A DNA stretch of 64,000 nucleotides from Yoonia vestfoldensis SKA53 (lineage in GTDB: Bacteria > Pseudomonadota > Alphaproteobacteria > Rhodobacterales > Rhodobacteraceae): assembly GCF_000152785.1 (NCBI RefSeq), contig NZ_CH672414.1, positions 401,615-465,614 of the forward strand, in the 5' to 3' direction. Positions 34,952 to 43,950 of this stretch are shown here, piece by piece. A model generated the notes under the pieces. The model was not told where the DNA came from. It saw only the letters and a program-made list of their open reading frames with translations, and did not search any database. Both the position numbers and the translations under genes were made by a program. Position 1 is the first letter of the stretch, and each line of letters begins with the position of its first letter.

Positions 34952-35836
34952 ATGAACAGCTTCGCGCTTCGCGTTCAATGTACATCCAGACGCGGTATCG
35001 TCGCTGCGGTATCCACTTATCTGGCAGAGGCCGGATGCAATATCATCGACAGTGCGCAGTTCGACGACGCGGATACGGGCAATTTCTTCATGCGAGTCAG
35101 CTTTCGGTCGGAGGAAGGATTGCCGCTAGAGAAACTGCGTTCGGATTTTGCACCGATCGCGGACGCGTTCGGCATGAATGCGCATTTCTTTGATGAGGCG
35201 GTCAAGCCGAAAGTCGTGATCATGGTCAGCCGCTTCGGGCATTGTCTGAACGATCTGTTGTATCGTTGGCGGATCGGGGCGTTGCCTGTCGATATCGTTG
35301 CAGTGATTTCGAACCACATGGATTACCAAAAGGTGGTGGTCAGCCATGACCTGCCGTTCCGCTACATCAACGTGACCAAGGCCAACAAGCCTGAAGCAGA
35401 GGCCCAAATCATGCAGGTGGTCGAAGAAACGGGCACCGAATTGATAGTGCTTGCGCGTTACATGCAGATCCTGTCCGACGCGCTGTGTCGCAAGATGTCG
35501 GGGCGGATCATCAATATCCACCATTCTTTCCTGCCCAGTTTCAAGGGCGCCAATCCTTACAAGCAGGCATTGGAGCGTGGGGTGAAACTGATCGGCGCGA
35601 CCTCGCATTATGTGACAGCCGATCTGGATGAAGGACCGATCATCGAACAGGACACGATCCGCGTCACCCATGCCCAGTCTGCCGATGATTATGTCTCGCT
35701 TGGCCGCGATGTCGAAGCGCAGGTGCTATCGCGGGCGATCCATGCGCATGTGCATGGCCGTGTCTTTATCAACGGTGACAAGACGGTCGTGTTTCCGGCA
35801 TCGCCTGGTTCTTTTGCCTCGGAGCGGATGGGCTGA
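34952..35836 (+). CDS. purU: Formyltetrahydrofolate deformylase
   Basis: 294 residues: an N-terminal ACT domain (LRVQCTSRRGIVAAVSTYLAEAGCNIIDSAQF) and a C-terminal formyl-transferase fold with LARYMQILSDAL, catalytic HHSFLPSFKGANPYKQA and the Asp in ADLDEGPIIEQD. It hydrolyses 10-formyl-THF to formate and THF. It sits between iolG and iolC; its stop overlaps the iolC start (TGATG). That position points to a role in clearing one-carbon units made by the pathway rather than purine metabolism. Confidence 0.93.
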   Translation: MNSFALRVQCTSRRGIVAAVSTYLAEAGCNIIDSAQFDDADTGNFFMRVSFRSEEGLPLEKLRSDFAPIADAFGMNAHFFDEAVKPKVVIMVSRFGHCLNDLLYRWRIGALPVDIVAVISNHMDYQKVVVSHDLPFRYINVTKANKPEAEAQIMQVVEETGTELIVLARYMQILSDALCRKMSGRIINIHHSFLPSFKGANPYKQALERGVKLIGATSHYVTADLDEGPIIEQDTIRVTHAQSADDYVSLGRDVEAQVLSRAIHAHVHGRVFINGDKTVVFPASPGSFASERMG

Positions 35837-37767
35837 TGACGCAGGATCACAAAACGACCAAGCCACTTGATCTGATCACCATTGGTCGCAGCTCGGTCGA
35901 TCTTTACGGCGCGCAGATTGGCGGCCGGCTTGAGGATATGCGGTCGTTCGAAAAGTATATCGGCGGCAGCCCCACGAATATCGCCTGCGGCACGGCTCGC
36001 CTGGGACTGAAATCTGCCCTGATCACTGGTGTGGGTGACGAGCATATGGGCCGCTTTATCGTAGAACAATTGCGTGCCGAGGGTGTAAATACAGACGGGG
36101 TAAAGATCGATCCTGAACGGCTGACGGCGCTTGTGCTTCTTGGGATCCGCGACAGCGAACAGTTTCCACTGATCTTCTATCGTGAAAACTGTGCCGATAT
36201 GGGGCTGACAGTAGACGATATCGACGAAGATTTCGTTCGCAGCGCCCGCGCCGTGGTGGCCACTGGGACACACCTGAGCCACAGCCGTGTAGCGGCTGCG
36301 ACGATCAAGGCCCTGCACATTGCCCGCGCCGACAGTATGCGCACAGCACTAGATATCGACTATCGTCCAAACCTTTGGGGCGTGGCTGGTCACGGTGACG
36401 GAGAAAGCCGCTTTGTCGAGAGCGCTGCAGTGACGGAAAAGTTGCAAGACACACTGCATCTGTTCGACCTGATTGTCGGGACCGAGGAAGAGTTTCACAT
36501 CGCTGGCGGCACGACAGATACCATCGCGGCCCTGCGCGCTGTGCGTGCGGTAACGGCTGCGACGCTGGTATGCAAACGCGGGGCTGCCGGTGCGGTGGCC
36601 TTTACCGGCGCCATTCCCGACACGCTGGATAAAGGCGTTGCCGGTCCGGGTTTTCCGGTCGAAGTGTTTAATGTGCTGGGTGCTGGCGATGGCTTCATGT
36701 CTGGCCTGCTCAAAGGCTGGCTGGATGGTGCCGACTGGACTACGGCGCTGCAATACGCCAATGCCTGTGGGGCATTTGCAGTCAGCCGTCATGGCTGCAC
36801 CCCGGCTTACCCAAGCTGGGATGAGCTTCAGTTTTTCTTTGGCCGCGGGATCACGCGACCCGATTTGCGCAACGACGCCGAATTGGAACAGGTGCATTGG
36901 GCTACGAACCGCGCCCACAATTGGTCATCGGTTAAAACTTTCGCCTTTGACCATCGGCTGCAACTTGAGGAGATGGAAGGGTATACCCTGGCGAAAGGGG
37001 GCGCCTTCAAAGAGCTGTGCCTTGACGCGGCATTGAAGGTCCAAGGTGGCATGCCCGGGTATGGTATTTTGTGTGACAACCGGATTGGACGGTCGGCATT
37101 GCATCGCGCGTCCGGGGCGGGCTTATGGATCGGCCGCCCGACCGAATGGCCCGGCTCGCGCCCGATTGAATTGGAACCAGAACTGGGGGCTGACTACGGC
37201 AAGTTGAGAGAATGGGCAGCAGGCAACGTCGTAAAAACTTTGGTCTTTTGTCATCCGGACGATGATGCCGAGACCCGCGCCAAGCAAGAAGAGGTGGTCA
37301 AACGTGTCTGGGCAGCCAGCCGCCGCAACGGTCTGGAGTTTCTGCTTGAGGTGATCCCCTCCAAAGTTGCACCGATTGATGACGGCACCACGCCGAGGCT
37401 GATCCAGCAGTTCTATGACGCGGGCGTTTTCCCCGACTGGTGGAAGCTTGAGCCATTTCGGACTGAGGCTGCATGGTCCAACGCGGTGGCCGCGATCGAA
37501 CGCAACGATCCACGTACACGCGGTATCGTCGTTCTGGGTCTGGATGCGCCGGAGGATGAACTTGCGGCAAGCTTTGCGCTGGCGGCGAAACAGCCGTTGG
37601 TCAAAGGTTTTGCGGTGGGCCGTACGATCTTTGGTGATGCTGCCCGTGCATGGATGAAAGGCGAAATGAACGATATCGACGCCGTGACGCAAATGGCCGG
37701 ACGGTTTGCGCGTCTTTGCCATCTCTGGGATCAGGCCCGCGTAGCGGCCCATGCGTACGCGGACTGA
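35836..37767 (+). CDS. iolC: Bifunctional 5-dehydro-2-deoxygluconokinase / DUF2090 aldolase
   Basis: 643 residues. The N-terminal half is a PfkB sugar kinase (IGRSSVDLYGAQIGGRLEDM; KYIGGSPTNIACG; VFNVLGAGDGFMSGLLKGW with the catalytic Asp). The C-terminal half is the DUF2090 TIM-barrel domain (FAFDHRLQLEEM; VKGFAVGRTIF). It phosphorylates 5-dehydro-2-deoxygluconate and, by family inference, cleaves the product (the IolJ step). It is translationally coupled to purU and followed by iolD. Confidence 0.92.
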   Translation: MTQDHKTTKPLDLITIGRSSVDLYGAQIGGRLEDMRSFEKYIGGSPTNIACGTARLGLKSALITGVGDEHMGRFIVEQLRAEGVNTDGVKIDPERLTALVLLGIRDSEQFPLIFYRENCADMGLTVDDIDEDFVRSARAVVATGTHLSHSRVAAATIKALHIARADSMRTALDIDYRPNLWGVAGHGDGESRFVESAAVTEKLQDTLHLFDLIVGTEEEFHIAGGTTDTIAALRAVRAVTAATLVCKRGAAGAVAFTGAIPDTLDKGVAGPGFPVEVFNVLGAGDGFMSGLLKGWLDGADWTTALQYANACGAFAVSRHGCTPAYPSWDELQFFFGRGITRPDLRNDAELEQVHWATNRAHNWSSVKTFAFDHRLQLEEMEGYTLAKGGAFKELCLDAALKVQGGMPGYGILCDNRIGRSALHRASGAGLWIGRPTEWPGSRPIELEPELGADYGKLREWAAGNVVKTLVFCHPDDDAETRAKQEEVVKRVWAASRRNGLEFLLEVIPSKVAPIDDGTTPRLIQQFYDAGVFPDWWKLEPFRTEAAWSNAVAAIERNDPRTRGIVVLGLDAPEDELAASFALAAKQPLVKGFAVGRTIFGDAARAWMKGEMNDIDAVTQMAGRFARLCHLWDQARVAAHAYAD

Positions 37768-37779
37768 AGGATGACACCG

Positions 37780-39612
37780 ATGACCAAGACAATCCGACTG
37801 ACAGCCGCCCAGGCCATGGTCCGTTATGTGGCGGCCCAGATGAACGGAAACGGAGAGCAATTCATCGCAGGGTGCTGGGCGATCTTCGGGCACGGTAATG
37901 TGGCCGGTATTGGTGAGGCGCTTTATCACGTTAAGGAAAATCTTCCAACCTACCGCGGCCATAACGAACAGACGATGGCCCATGCTGCCATTGCCTATGC
38001 CAAGCAACTGGGTCGTAAACGGGCGATGATGGTCACGTCCTCAATCGGGCCGGGGGCCACAAATATGGTGACGGCAGCGGCGCTCGCGCATGTCAACCGG
38101 CTGCCTGTGTTGCTCGTGCCGGGCGATGTCTTTGCCAACCGTGGTCCTGATCCTGTGCTGCAACAGATCGAGGACTTCAATGACGGCACAATCAGCGTCA
38201 ACGATGTCTTCAAGCCCGTCAGTCGCTACTTTGACCGCATTACGCGGCCCGAACAGCTTTTGACCGCCTTGCCCCGCGCATTTCGCACGATGACCGATCC
38301 TGCGGACTGCGGCCCTGTGACTTTGGCATTCTGCCAGGACGTGCAGGCTGAGGCTTACGATTACCCTGAAAGCTTCTTTGCTCCCAAGGTCTGGACAACC
38401 CGCCGTATCCGTCCCGACTTAGAAGAGCTGGTAGCCCTTGCTGAGGCGATCAAGGATGCGCAATGCCCGGTGATCGTGGCGGGTGGCGGTGTGCATTACT
38501 CTGGCGCAACCGATGCGCTGCGGGCCTTTGCAGATGCGCACAACATTCCTGTCACAGAAACGCAGGCGGGTAAGTCAGCACTGGCTTGGGATCACCCGCT
38601 AAACCTCGGGCCGATTGGTGTAACCGGCGGTACGCCTGCAAATACGGTTTGCGCCAAAGCCGATCTGGTGCTGGGTGTCGGTACACGTTTTCAGGATTTC
38701 ACGACCGGTTCATGGGGGCTGTTTGCCAACCCTGCGCGCCGGATCGCATGTTTGAACGTCGCGGCCTATGACGCGGCCAAGCATGACGCGTTGCCGCTGC
38801 TGGCGGATGCCAAGGTCGGTCTGGAGGCGCTGTCAGAGGCTTTGGGTGAACATTTTGCCAAGACGCCGGTCACTGGGCTGAAATCGGACTGGTTTGACAA
38901 GGTCGATCCCCTGACCGACGCGCCTAGTGACACGCACGCGCTGCCGACCGATATGCAGGTTGTGGGCGCTGTCCAGCGTGCAGCCACCGACGCCACGGTT
39001 GTAATGTGCGCGGCGGGCACGATGCCCGGCGAATTGCACAAGCTTTGGAAATCGGCGCGGCCCATGTCCTACCACATGGAGTACGGTTTTAGCTGCATGG
39101 GCTACGAAATTGCAGGTGCGATGGGTATCAAGATGGCACAGCCCGACCGCGACGTGATCTGCTTTACCGGCGACGGCACCTATATGATGGCCAACGCAGA
39201 ATTGGCGACCGCGGCCATGATGGGTATCGCCTTTACCGTGGTTGTGACCGACAACCGCGGCTATGGATGTATCAACCGGCTCCAGATGGCCACCGGCGGG
39301 GCGGAGTTCAACAATCTGCTGGACCATAGTGTTCATGCGCAACCTTCGGCTATCGACTTTGCCGCCCATGCCGCCAGTATGGGGGCCACCAGCGTCAAAG
39401 TTTCGTCGATCGCCGAACTGGAAGTTGCCCTGGCAAGTCGTAGTGACATGCAAGGGCCCTACGTCGTCGTCATTGACACCGACCCCTATCCTAGCACGCC
39501 GCATGGAGGCACGTGGTGGGACGTTGGGGTGCCACAGGTGTCTCAGCGAGCCAAAGTAATCGCCGCACGCGCGGACTATGAATCCAACAAGACAAAGCAA
39601 AGGGCGGACTGA
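37780..39612 (+). CDS. iolD: 3D-(3,5/4)-trihydroxycyclohexane-1,2-dione acylhydrolase
   Basis: 610-residue thiamine-diphosphate enzyme that opens the inositol ring. Markers: the catalytic-Glu region RGHNEQTMAHAAIAYAKQ, TSSIGPGATNMVTAAALAHVNRLPVLLVPGDVFANRGPDPVLQQ, and the ThDP/Mg motif GDGTYMMANAELATA with a downstream Asn. The ATG at 37780 follows GAAGG at proper spacing; an ATG at 37771 is in frame but too close. Overlaps iolE (TGATG). Confidence 0.95.
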   Translation: MTKTIRLTAAQAMVRYVAAQMNGNGEQFIAGCWAIFGHGNVAGIGEALYHVKENLPTYRGHNEQTMAHAAIAYAKQLGRKRAMMVTSSIGPGATNMVTAAALAHVNRLPVLLVPGDVFANRGPDPVLQQIEDFNDGTISVNDVFKPVSRYFDRITRPEQLLTALPRAFRTMTDPADCGPVTLAFCQDVQAEAYDYPESFFAPKVWTTRRIRPDLEELVALAEAIKDAQCPVIVAGGGVHYSGATDALRAFADAHNIPVTETQAGKSALAWDHPLNLGPIGVTGGTPANTVCAKADLVLGVGTRFQDFTTGSWGLFANPARRIACLNVAAYDAAKHDALPLLADAKVGLEALSEALGEHFAKTPVTGLKSDWFDKVDPLTDAPSDTHALPTDMQVVGAVQRAATDATVVMCAAGTMPGELHKLWKSARPMSYHMEYGFSCMGYEIAGAMGIKMAQPDRDVICFTGDGTYMMANAELATAAMMGIAFTVVVTDNRGYGCINRLQMATGGAEFNNLLDHSVHAQPSAIDFAAHAASMGATSVKVSSIAELEVALASRSDMQGPYVVVIDTDPYPSTPHGGTWWDVGVPQVSQRAKVIAARADYESNKTKQRAD

Positions 39613-40517
39613 TGGCAGTCAAGATCGGCATATCACTGATTGCGTGGCAGAACGACGATTTGCCAGAACTCACAGCAGCTTACACGACTGAAGGGGCTAT
39701 GGAGGATGCAGCAAAGATTGGCTATCAAGGTGTCGAACGGGGCCGCCGTATGCCTGCCGATACCGCGGGTTTGCGCGCATATCTCGACCGTTACGGCGTT
39801 GCACTCTGTGGCGGCTGGTGTTCGGGCAATTTGATGGTGTCATCCGTTGCCCAAGAAAAAGAGGCCGTGCGCCAGCAGGTAGAGCAGTTCGCCGCGCTGA
39901 ACGCCCCGTGTATCGTCTATGCCGAATGTTCGAACACTATACAGGGCGCCATTATCCGTCCCGTAAGCCAGCGCCCGAAACTCAGCAGGGACGAGGTTAT
40001 GGCCTACGGCGCGAAACTGTCGGAACTAGCCAAGTGGTCCGCCGATAAGGGCTGTGTGCTGTCCTATCATCACCACATGGGTGCAATGGTGCAGGACGCA
40101 GAGGACATCGACTGGCTAATGGAAGGGTCCACATCGGACCTGACCCTTCTTTATGACACCGGACACCTGCACTTTGCCGGTGCCGACCCAGTTTCGGTTC
40201 TGGATAAATGGGGCCACAGAGTTCACCATGTCCACTTCAAAGACGTGCGCCAACCGGTGCTGGACTGGGTTCATGCTGGTGACAGAAGCTTTCTCGATGG
40301 GGTTGCGGCCGGTGTTTACTCGGTCCCGGGTGACCCCGAGGGCTGCATCGACTTTCAGGCCATCACCGACAAGCTCAAGGCGATGGACTATCAGGGCTGG
40401 ATTGTGGTCGAGGCCGAGCAGGACCCTGCCAAGGCCCCGCCCTTTGACTACTCCAAGATCGGATATGATCATATTGTCAAAATCTGTGGCTGCTCAGGCC
40501 TGACCATCGTACACTAA
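39612..40517 (+). CDS. iolE: Myo-inosose-2 dehydratase
   Basis: 301-residue TIM-barrel enzyme converting scyllo-inosose to the trihydroxycyclohexane-dione used by IolD. Family marks are ISLIAWQNDDLPELT, GYQGVERGRRMP, SYHHHMGAMVQ, LLYDTGHLHFAG and HHVHFKDVR (metal ligands). MocC of the rhizopine system is in the same superfamily. Translationally coupled to iolD. Confidence 0.94.
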   Translation: MAVKIGISLIAWQNDDLPELTAAYTTEGAMEDAAKIGYQGVERGRRMPADTAGLRAYLDRYGVALCGGWCSGNLMVSSVAQEKEAVRQQVEQFAALNAPCIVYAECSNTIQGAIIRPVSQRPKLSRDEVMAYGAKLSELAKWSADKGCVLSYHHHMGAMVQDAEDIDWLMEGSTSDLTLLYDTGHLHFAGADPVSVLDKWGHRVHHVHFKDVRQPVLDWVHAGDRSFLDGVAAGVYSVPGDPEGCIDFQAITDKLKAMDYQGWIVVEAEQDPAKAPPFDYSKIGYDHIVKICGCSGLTIVH

Positions 40518-40528
40518 AGGACTTCATT

Positions 40529-41335
40529 GTGACTGACCTCCTAAAGAAACCATTCGGCACCCGAGGCAAGGTGCACCAGATCACGCCGGAAAGCGCGGGA
40601 TGGCGCTATGTCGGGTTCTCGCTCTACCGGCTAATAGCGGGGGATACTGTTGCCGAGGTCACAGGAGACCGCGAGGTCATTCTGGTGATGGTCGAGGGCA
40701 AGGCTGCGATTACCGGTGCGGGTCAGGATTGGGGTGTTCTGGGCGAGCGGATGAATGTGTTCGAAAAAACACCGCCGCATTGCCTGTACCTGCCAAACGG
40801 GACCGATTGGTCGGCAACCGCCGAAACCGACTGCGTCCTTGCCGTTTGCACGGCTCCGGGCAAAGGCGGCCATCAGGCACGGCGCATCGGGCCTGACGGG
40901 ATCACCCTGACCGCACGCGGCAAGGGCACCAACACACGCCACATCAACAACATCGCGATGGAAAACGAAGACTATTGCGATAGCCTGCTTGTGACCGAAG
41001 TGTTCACCCCCGCTGGGCACTGGTCGTCCTATCCCAGCCACCGCCATGACGAAGACGATTTTCCGCGCATCACCTATCTGGAAGAAACCTATTACCATCG
41101 CCTGAACCCTGCATCAGGCTTTGGTATCCAGCGCGTCTATACCGACGACGGCCAGCTTGATGAAACCATGGCTGTGTCTGACGGCGAGGTTGTGTGTGTT
41201 CCGCGTGGCCACCACCCTTGCGGCGCGCCCTATGGGTTCGAAATGTATTACCTTAACGTCATGGCTGGTCCGTTGCGCAAATGGCGCTTTGTCCCCGCGC
41301 CACATGTCGAATGGATCATGGAGCGCGACGCCTGA
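40529..41335 (+). CDS. iolB: 5-deoxy-glucuronate isomerase
   Basis: 268-residue cupin enzyme making 5-dehydro-2-deoxygluconate, the IolC substrate. Visible: FEKTPPHCLYLPNGTDW, WSSYPSHRHDEDDFP (metal-binding His/Glu), EETYYHRLNPASGFGIQRVYTDDG and VPRGHHPCGAPYGFEMYYLNVMAG. The start is GTG at 40529 after AAAGGA. Last iol gene; it converges on the second lacI gene with only 13 bases between them. Confidence 0.95.
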   Translation: MTDLLKKPFGTRGKVHQITPESAGWRYVGFSLYRLIAGDTVAEVTGDREVILVMVEGKAAITGAGQDWGVLGERMNVFEKTPPHCLYLPNGTDWSATAETDCVLAVCTAPGKGGHQARRIGPDGITLTARGKGTNTRHINNIAMENEDYCDSLLVTEVFTPAGHWSSYPSHRHDEDDFPRITYLEETYYHRLNPASGFGIQRVYTDDGQLDETMAVSDGEVVCVPRGHHPCGAPYGFEMYYLNVMAGPLRKWRFVPAPHVEWIMERDA

Positions 41336-41348
41336 GCCGGCACTCTGG

Positions 41349-42380
41349 TCAGAACGATTCTGGCACATAAAGCTGGGGTGTCATGAAGTGCTGGCTGGAC
41401 GTCGAATCCGGCCCGTCCCTGACAGCGTTAATCATCAAGCCTATCAGATCACGACTAAGGTGCTGAAGCGGCGTTGCAATCACCATCGTGATGTAGCGGT
41501 CGACCAGCCCCTTGCGGCTTTCCTCGGTCAATTCGTTTACGACCAAAGCCACCTTTCCCGGCGGTCGCGCTTCACGCAAGGCCGCAATCGCGCCTTCCAT
41601 CCCGCCGCCTGCAATATAGATGCCGCGCAGGTCGGGCTGCCTGCTTAGCAGTTCAAGCGTCGCCTCATAAGTCACTTGCCGTGTCTCAAGATTAACGACC
41701 GTGTCAAGCATCTGAAATTCAGGGGCATATTCTCGAATGTAGCTTTGAAAACCTGTCTCGCGTAGCAGGTGACCATGCCACCTGTTCCCCCCTACAAAAA
41801 CTGCAAGTTTTCCGTTCGTGCGGGCCTGCGTCGCGATCATCCATGCGGCCACGCGTCCCACTTTGACATTGTTCAGGCCCAGATAATTCTGTCGCACGCC
41901 CTGGGCGAAATCATTCAAAAGCGCGAAAACGGGGATGCCTTCGTCAATCAGTTTTGCTGCCAGGGCTGAAAGGCTGGGATGATTGATCGCCGACGTCGCG
42001 ATGACATCGCAACTGCGCGAGACCTCTAGAATTTCCTTGGCAAAATCATCGGGTGCCTGAGAGGCCGCAAACCGGATGATCACACGACCGCGAATATCAG
42101 TCCGGGTCTCGACCGCTTTTTGAAGTTCTTGGGCGAAATTACGATAAAATTCTTGTCCGCCCTTGTGCAGGACAAATCCGAACTTGACGAGTGGCCGGGT
42201 CGTGTCTTCGCGGCGCGCTGCCAGAACTCGCGTGGGGTATCCGATGCGCTCCGCTGCTTCGAGAACCCGATCAAGTGTTTCCTGCCGCACGTTTGAACGG
42301 CTGTTCAATGCGCGGTCCACGGTCGCGACGCCCACGCCCGCCGCTTGGGCCAGGTCTTTGATTGTTGGTCGTTGTGCCAT
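41349..42380 (-). CDS. LacI-family regulator of the inositol/moc cluster (right copy)
   Basis: 343 residues: TIKDLAQAAGVGVATVDRALNSR helix-turn-helix, then FVGGNRWHGHLLRETGFQSYIRE, VNLETRQVTYEATLELL and YIAGGGMEGAIAALRE. It is a paralogue of the protein at 28018. Divergent from mocD-like gene 42514, with operator-like repeats between them, so it probably controls the mocDEF-panB transcript and itself. The start at 42380 gives MAQRPTIKD; the frame continues upstream to 42461 without domain similarity. Confidence 0.88.
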   Translation of the reverse strand: MAQRPTIKDLAQAAGVGVATVDRALNSRSNVRQETLDRVLEAAERIGYPTRVLAARREDTTRPLVKFGFVLHKGGQEFYRNFAQELQKAVETRTDIRGRVIIRFAASQAPDDFAKEILEVSRSCDVIATSAINHPSLSALAAKLIDEGIPVFALLNDFAQGVRQNYLGLNNVKVGRVAAWMIATQARTNGKLAVFVGGNRWHGHLLRETGFQSYIREYAPEFQMLDTVVNLETRQVTYEATLELLSRQPDLRGIYIAGGGMEGAIAALREARPPGKVALVVNELTEESRKGLVDRYITMVIATPLQHLSRDLIGLMINAVRDGPDSTSSQHFMTPQLYVPESF

Positions 42381-42396
42381 TTTTTCAGCCGATAAA

Positions 42397-42440
42397 TTTA
42401 CATCATTGCATGAGAATTTGATGATGTAAAATGATGTAAT
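42397..42440. promoter_or_regulatory. Operator-like repeats between right lacI and mocD
   Basis: TTTACATCAT (42397-42406) and its inverse ATGATGTAAA (42421-42430), with a third half-site ATGATGTAAT (42431-42440). ATGATGTAAA is also present in the operator at 29058. The arrangement lies in the 133-base divergent promoter region and is a likely binding site for one or both LacI proteins. Confidence 0.65.
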
Positions 42441-42513
42441 ATACAAGTCGTTACGCGACATCCCCCGCCTTGATCTGGTATCACTTCGCCAATTTGATGC
42501 GCAGGAGATGGCA

Positions 42514-43626
42514 ATGACGAAACGAGATTATTCCCTTCTTGGTCCTGACGCGGCGCTAGCCGTCGAAAACGGTCTGGCAGCCGCTGACTGGTATCACACC
42601 GATATTCCACGCCAGCAGATGAAGGCTTTGATGAAGCGCGAGGACCAGCCCGCAATCCGCGACACGCTGATCCTGTTCAGTGCGATGTTCGTTTTTGCCG
42701 CGATTGGCGTTGCACTGTGGCCGTCGTGGTGGTCGGCACCATTCTGGCTGGCTTATGGTGTGCTGTATGGCTCTGCGATGGACAGCCGTTGGCACGAATG
42801 TGGCCATGGAACACCGTTCCGGACGGCGAAATACAATGACTGGGTATATCAGATCGCGTCGTTTTGTATGGTCCGCAACCCCGTTACATGGCGGTGGAGC
42901 CATGCGCGCCACCACACCGATACGGTCATCGTTGGGCGCGATCCTGAAATCGTCGCCATGCGCCCGCCTGCCTTATTCCGGATTTTCCTCAACTTTTTTG
43001 GTATTCTTGACGCCTTCCATGGCTGGCAGCGGATGATCGTCAACGCATCAGGGAAGCTTGAGACAGAAGAAGTGACCTACATACCGCAAAGTGAACACTA
43101 TAAGGTCATTCGCGTCGCTCGGATCTGGGTGGTAATCTATGCCGGGGTCATTGCGATCGCTGTTGTTCTGCAGTCGATCCTGCCTCTGATGATTATCGGT
43201 CTGCCGCGGCTATACGGCGCTTGGCACCATGTCATGACAGGTATTCTGCAACACGCAGGGCTTGCCGACAACGTGATCGACCACCGCCTGAACAGCCGTA
43301 CAGTCTACATGAATCCCGTCAGCCGGTTCATCTATTGGAACATGAACTACCACGTCGAGCATCATATGTTCCCGATGGTGCCTTACCACCGGCTTGCGGA
43401 ATTGCATGAATTGATCAAGCAGGACGCGCCTGCCGCAAACCCCTCGATCTTGCAGGCCTACAAAGAAGTTTGGCCGATCCTGCTGCGACAGCTGCGTTAT
43501 CACGATGAATTCTTGACCCGGGATCTGCCGCCAACGGCGCGGCCCTATCGTACAGACCTGCACGAAGGTGCCTTGGGCGATACCGGAGCCAGAACAACGA
43601 CACCCCAAGCCGTTCCCGCTGAGTAA
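42514..43626 (+). CDS. mocD: Fatty-acid-desaturase-fold oxygenase, MocD-like
   Basis: 370 residues with the three histidine boxes of membrane di-iron desaturases/hydroxylases: HECGH (94-98), HARHH (130-134) and HVEHH (280-284), plus paired membrane helices. It is followed immediately by a Rieske ferredoxin and a ferredoxin reductase, the mocD-mocE-mocF order of Sinorhizobium rhizopine catabolism, where the trio is needed to convert 3-O-methyl-scyllo-inosamine to scyllo-inosamine. Probable function: oxidative O-demethylation of an inositol ether. AGGAG at 42503 fits the ATG at 42514 better than the one at 42508. Confidence 0.88.
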   Translation: MTKRDYSLLGPDAALAVENGLAAADWYHTDIPRQQMKALMKREDQPAIRDTLILFSAMFVFAAIGVALWPSWWSAPFWLAYGVLYGSAMDSRWHECGHGTPFRTAKYNDWVYQIASFCMVRNPVTWRWSHARHHTDTVIVGRDPEIVAMRPPALFRIFLNFFGILDAFHGWQRMIVNASGKLETEEVTYIPQSEHYKVIRVARIWVVIYAGVIAIAVVLQSILPLMIIGLPRLYGAWHHVMTGILQHAGLADNVIDHRLNSRTVYMNPVSRFIYWNMNYHVEHHMFPMVPYHRLAELHELIKQDAPAANPSILQAYKEVWPILLRQLRYHDEFLTRDLPPTARPYRTDLHEGALGDTGARTTTPQAVPAE

Positions 43627-43637
43627 GGAGAAAAAAC

Positions 43638-43949
43638 ATGGCAAACTGGATTGACGCTTGCGCGGCAGAGGACATTGACGAAGAAGACGTGATCCGTTTC
43701 GACTATGACGGTCGGACTTTCGCGATCTACCGCTCGCCTGATAACGTATACTTTTGCACCGACGGGCTTTGCACGCATGAGCAGATCCATTTGGCCGATG
43801 GGTTGGTGATGGATCACACCATCGAATGTCCCAAGCATAACGGCCAGTTCGATTATCGCACCGGCAAGGCCATGCGCGCGCCGGTCTGTGTGAACCTTGG
43901 AACTTACGCAACCAAGGTCGAAGGTGACCGAGTCTTGATTGAAATCTGA
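43638..43949 (+). CDS. mocE: Rieske [2Fe-2S] ferredoxin, MocE-like
   Basis: 103 residues. Rieske ligands are Cys45/His47 in LCTHEQIHLADG and Cys64/His67 in CPKHNGQFDYRTG. It is the electron carrier for the MocD-type oxygenase upstream (11-base gap). AAGGAG precedes the ATG at 43638. The reductase gene follows after one base. Confidence 0.93.
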   Translation: MANWIDACAAEDIDEEDVIRFDYDGRTFAIYRSPDNVYFCTDGLCTHEQIHLADGLVMDHTIECPKHNGQFDYRTGKAMRAPVCVNLGTYATKVEGDRVLIEI

Positions 43950-43950
43950 T

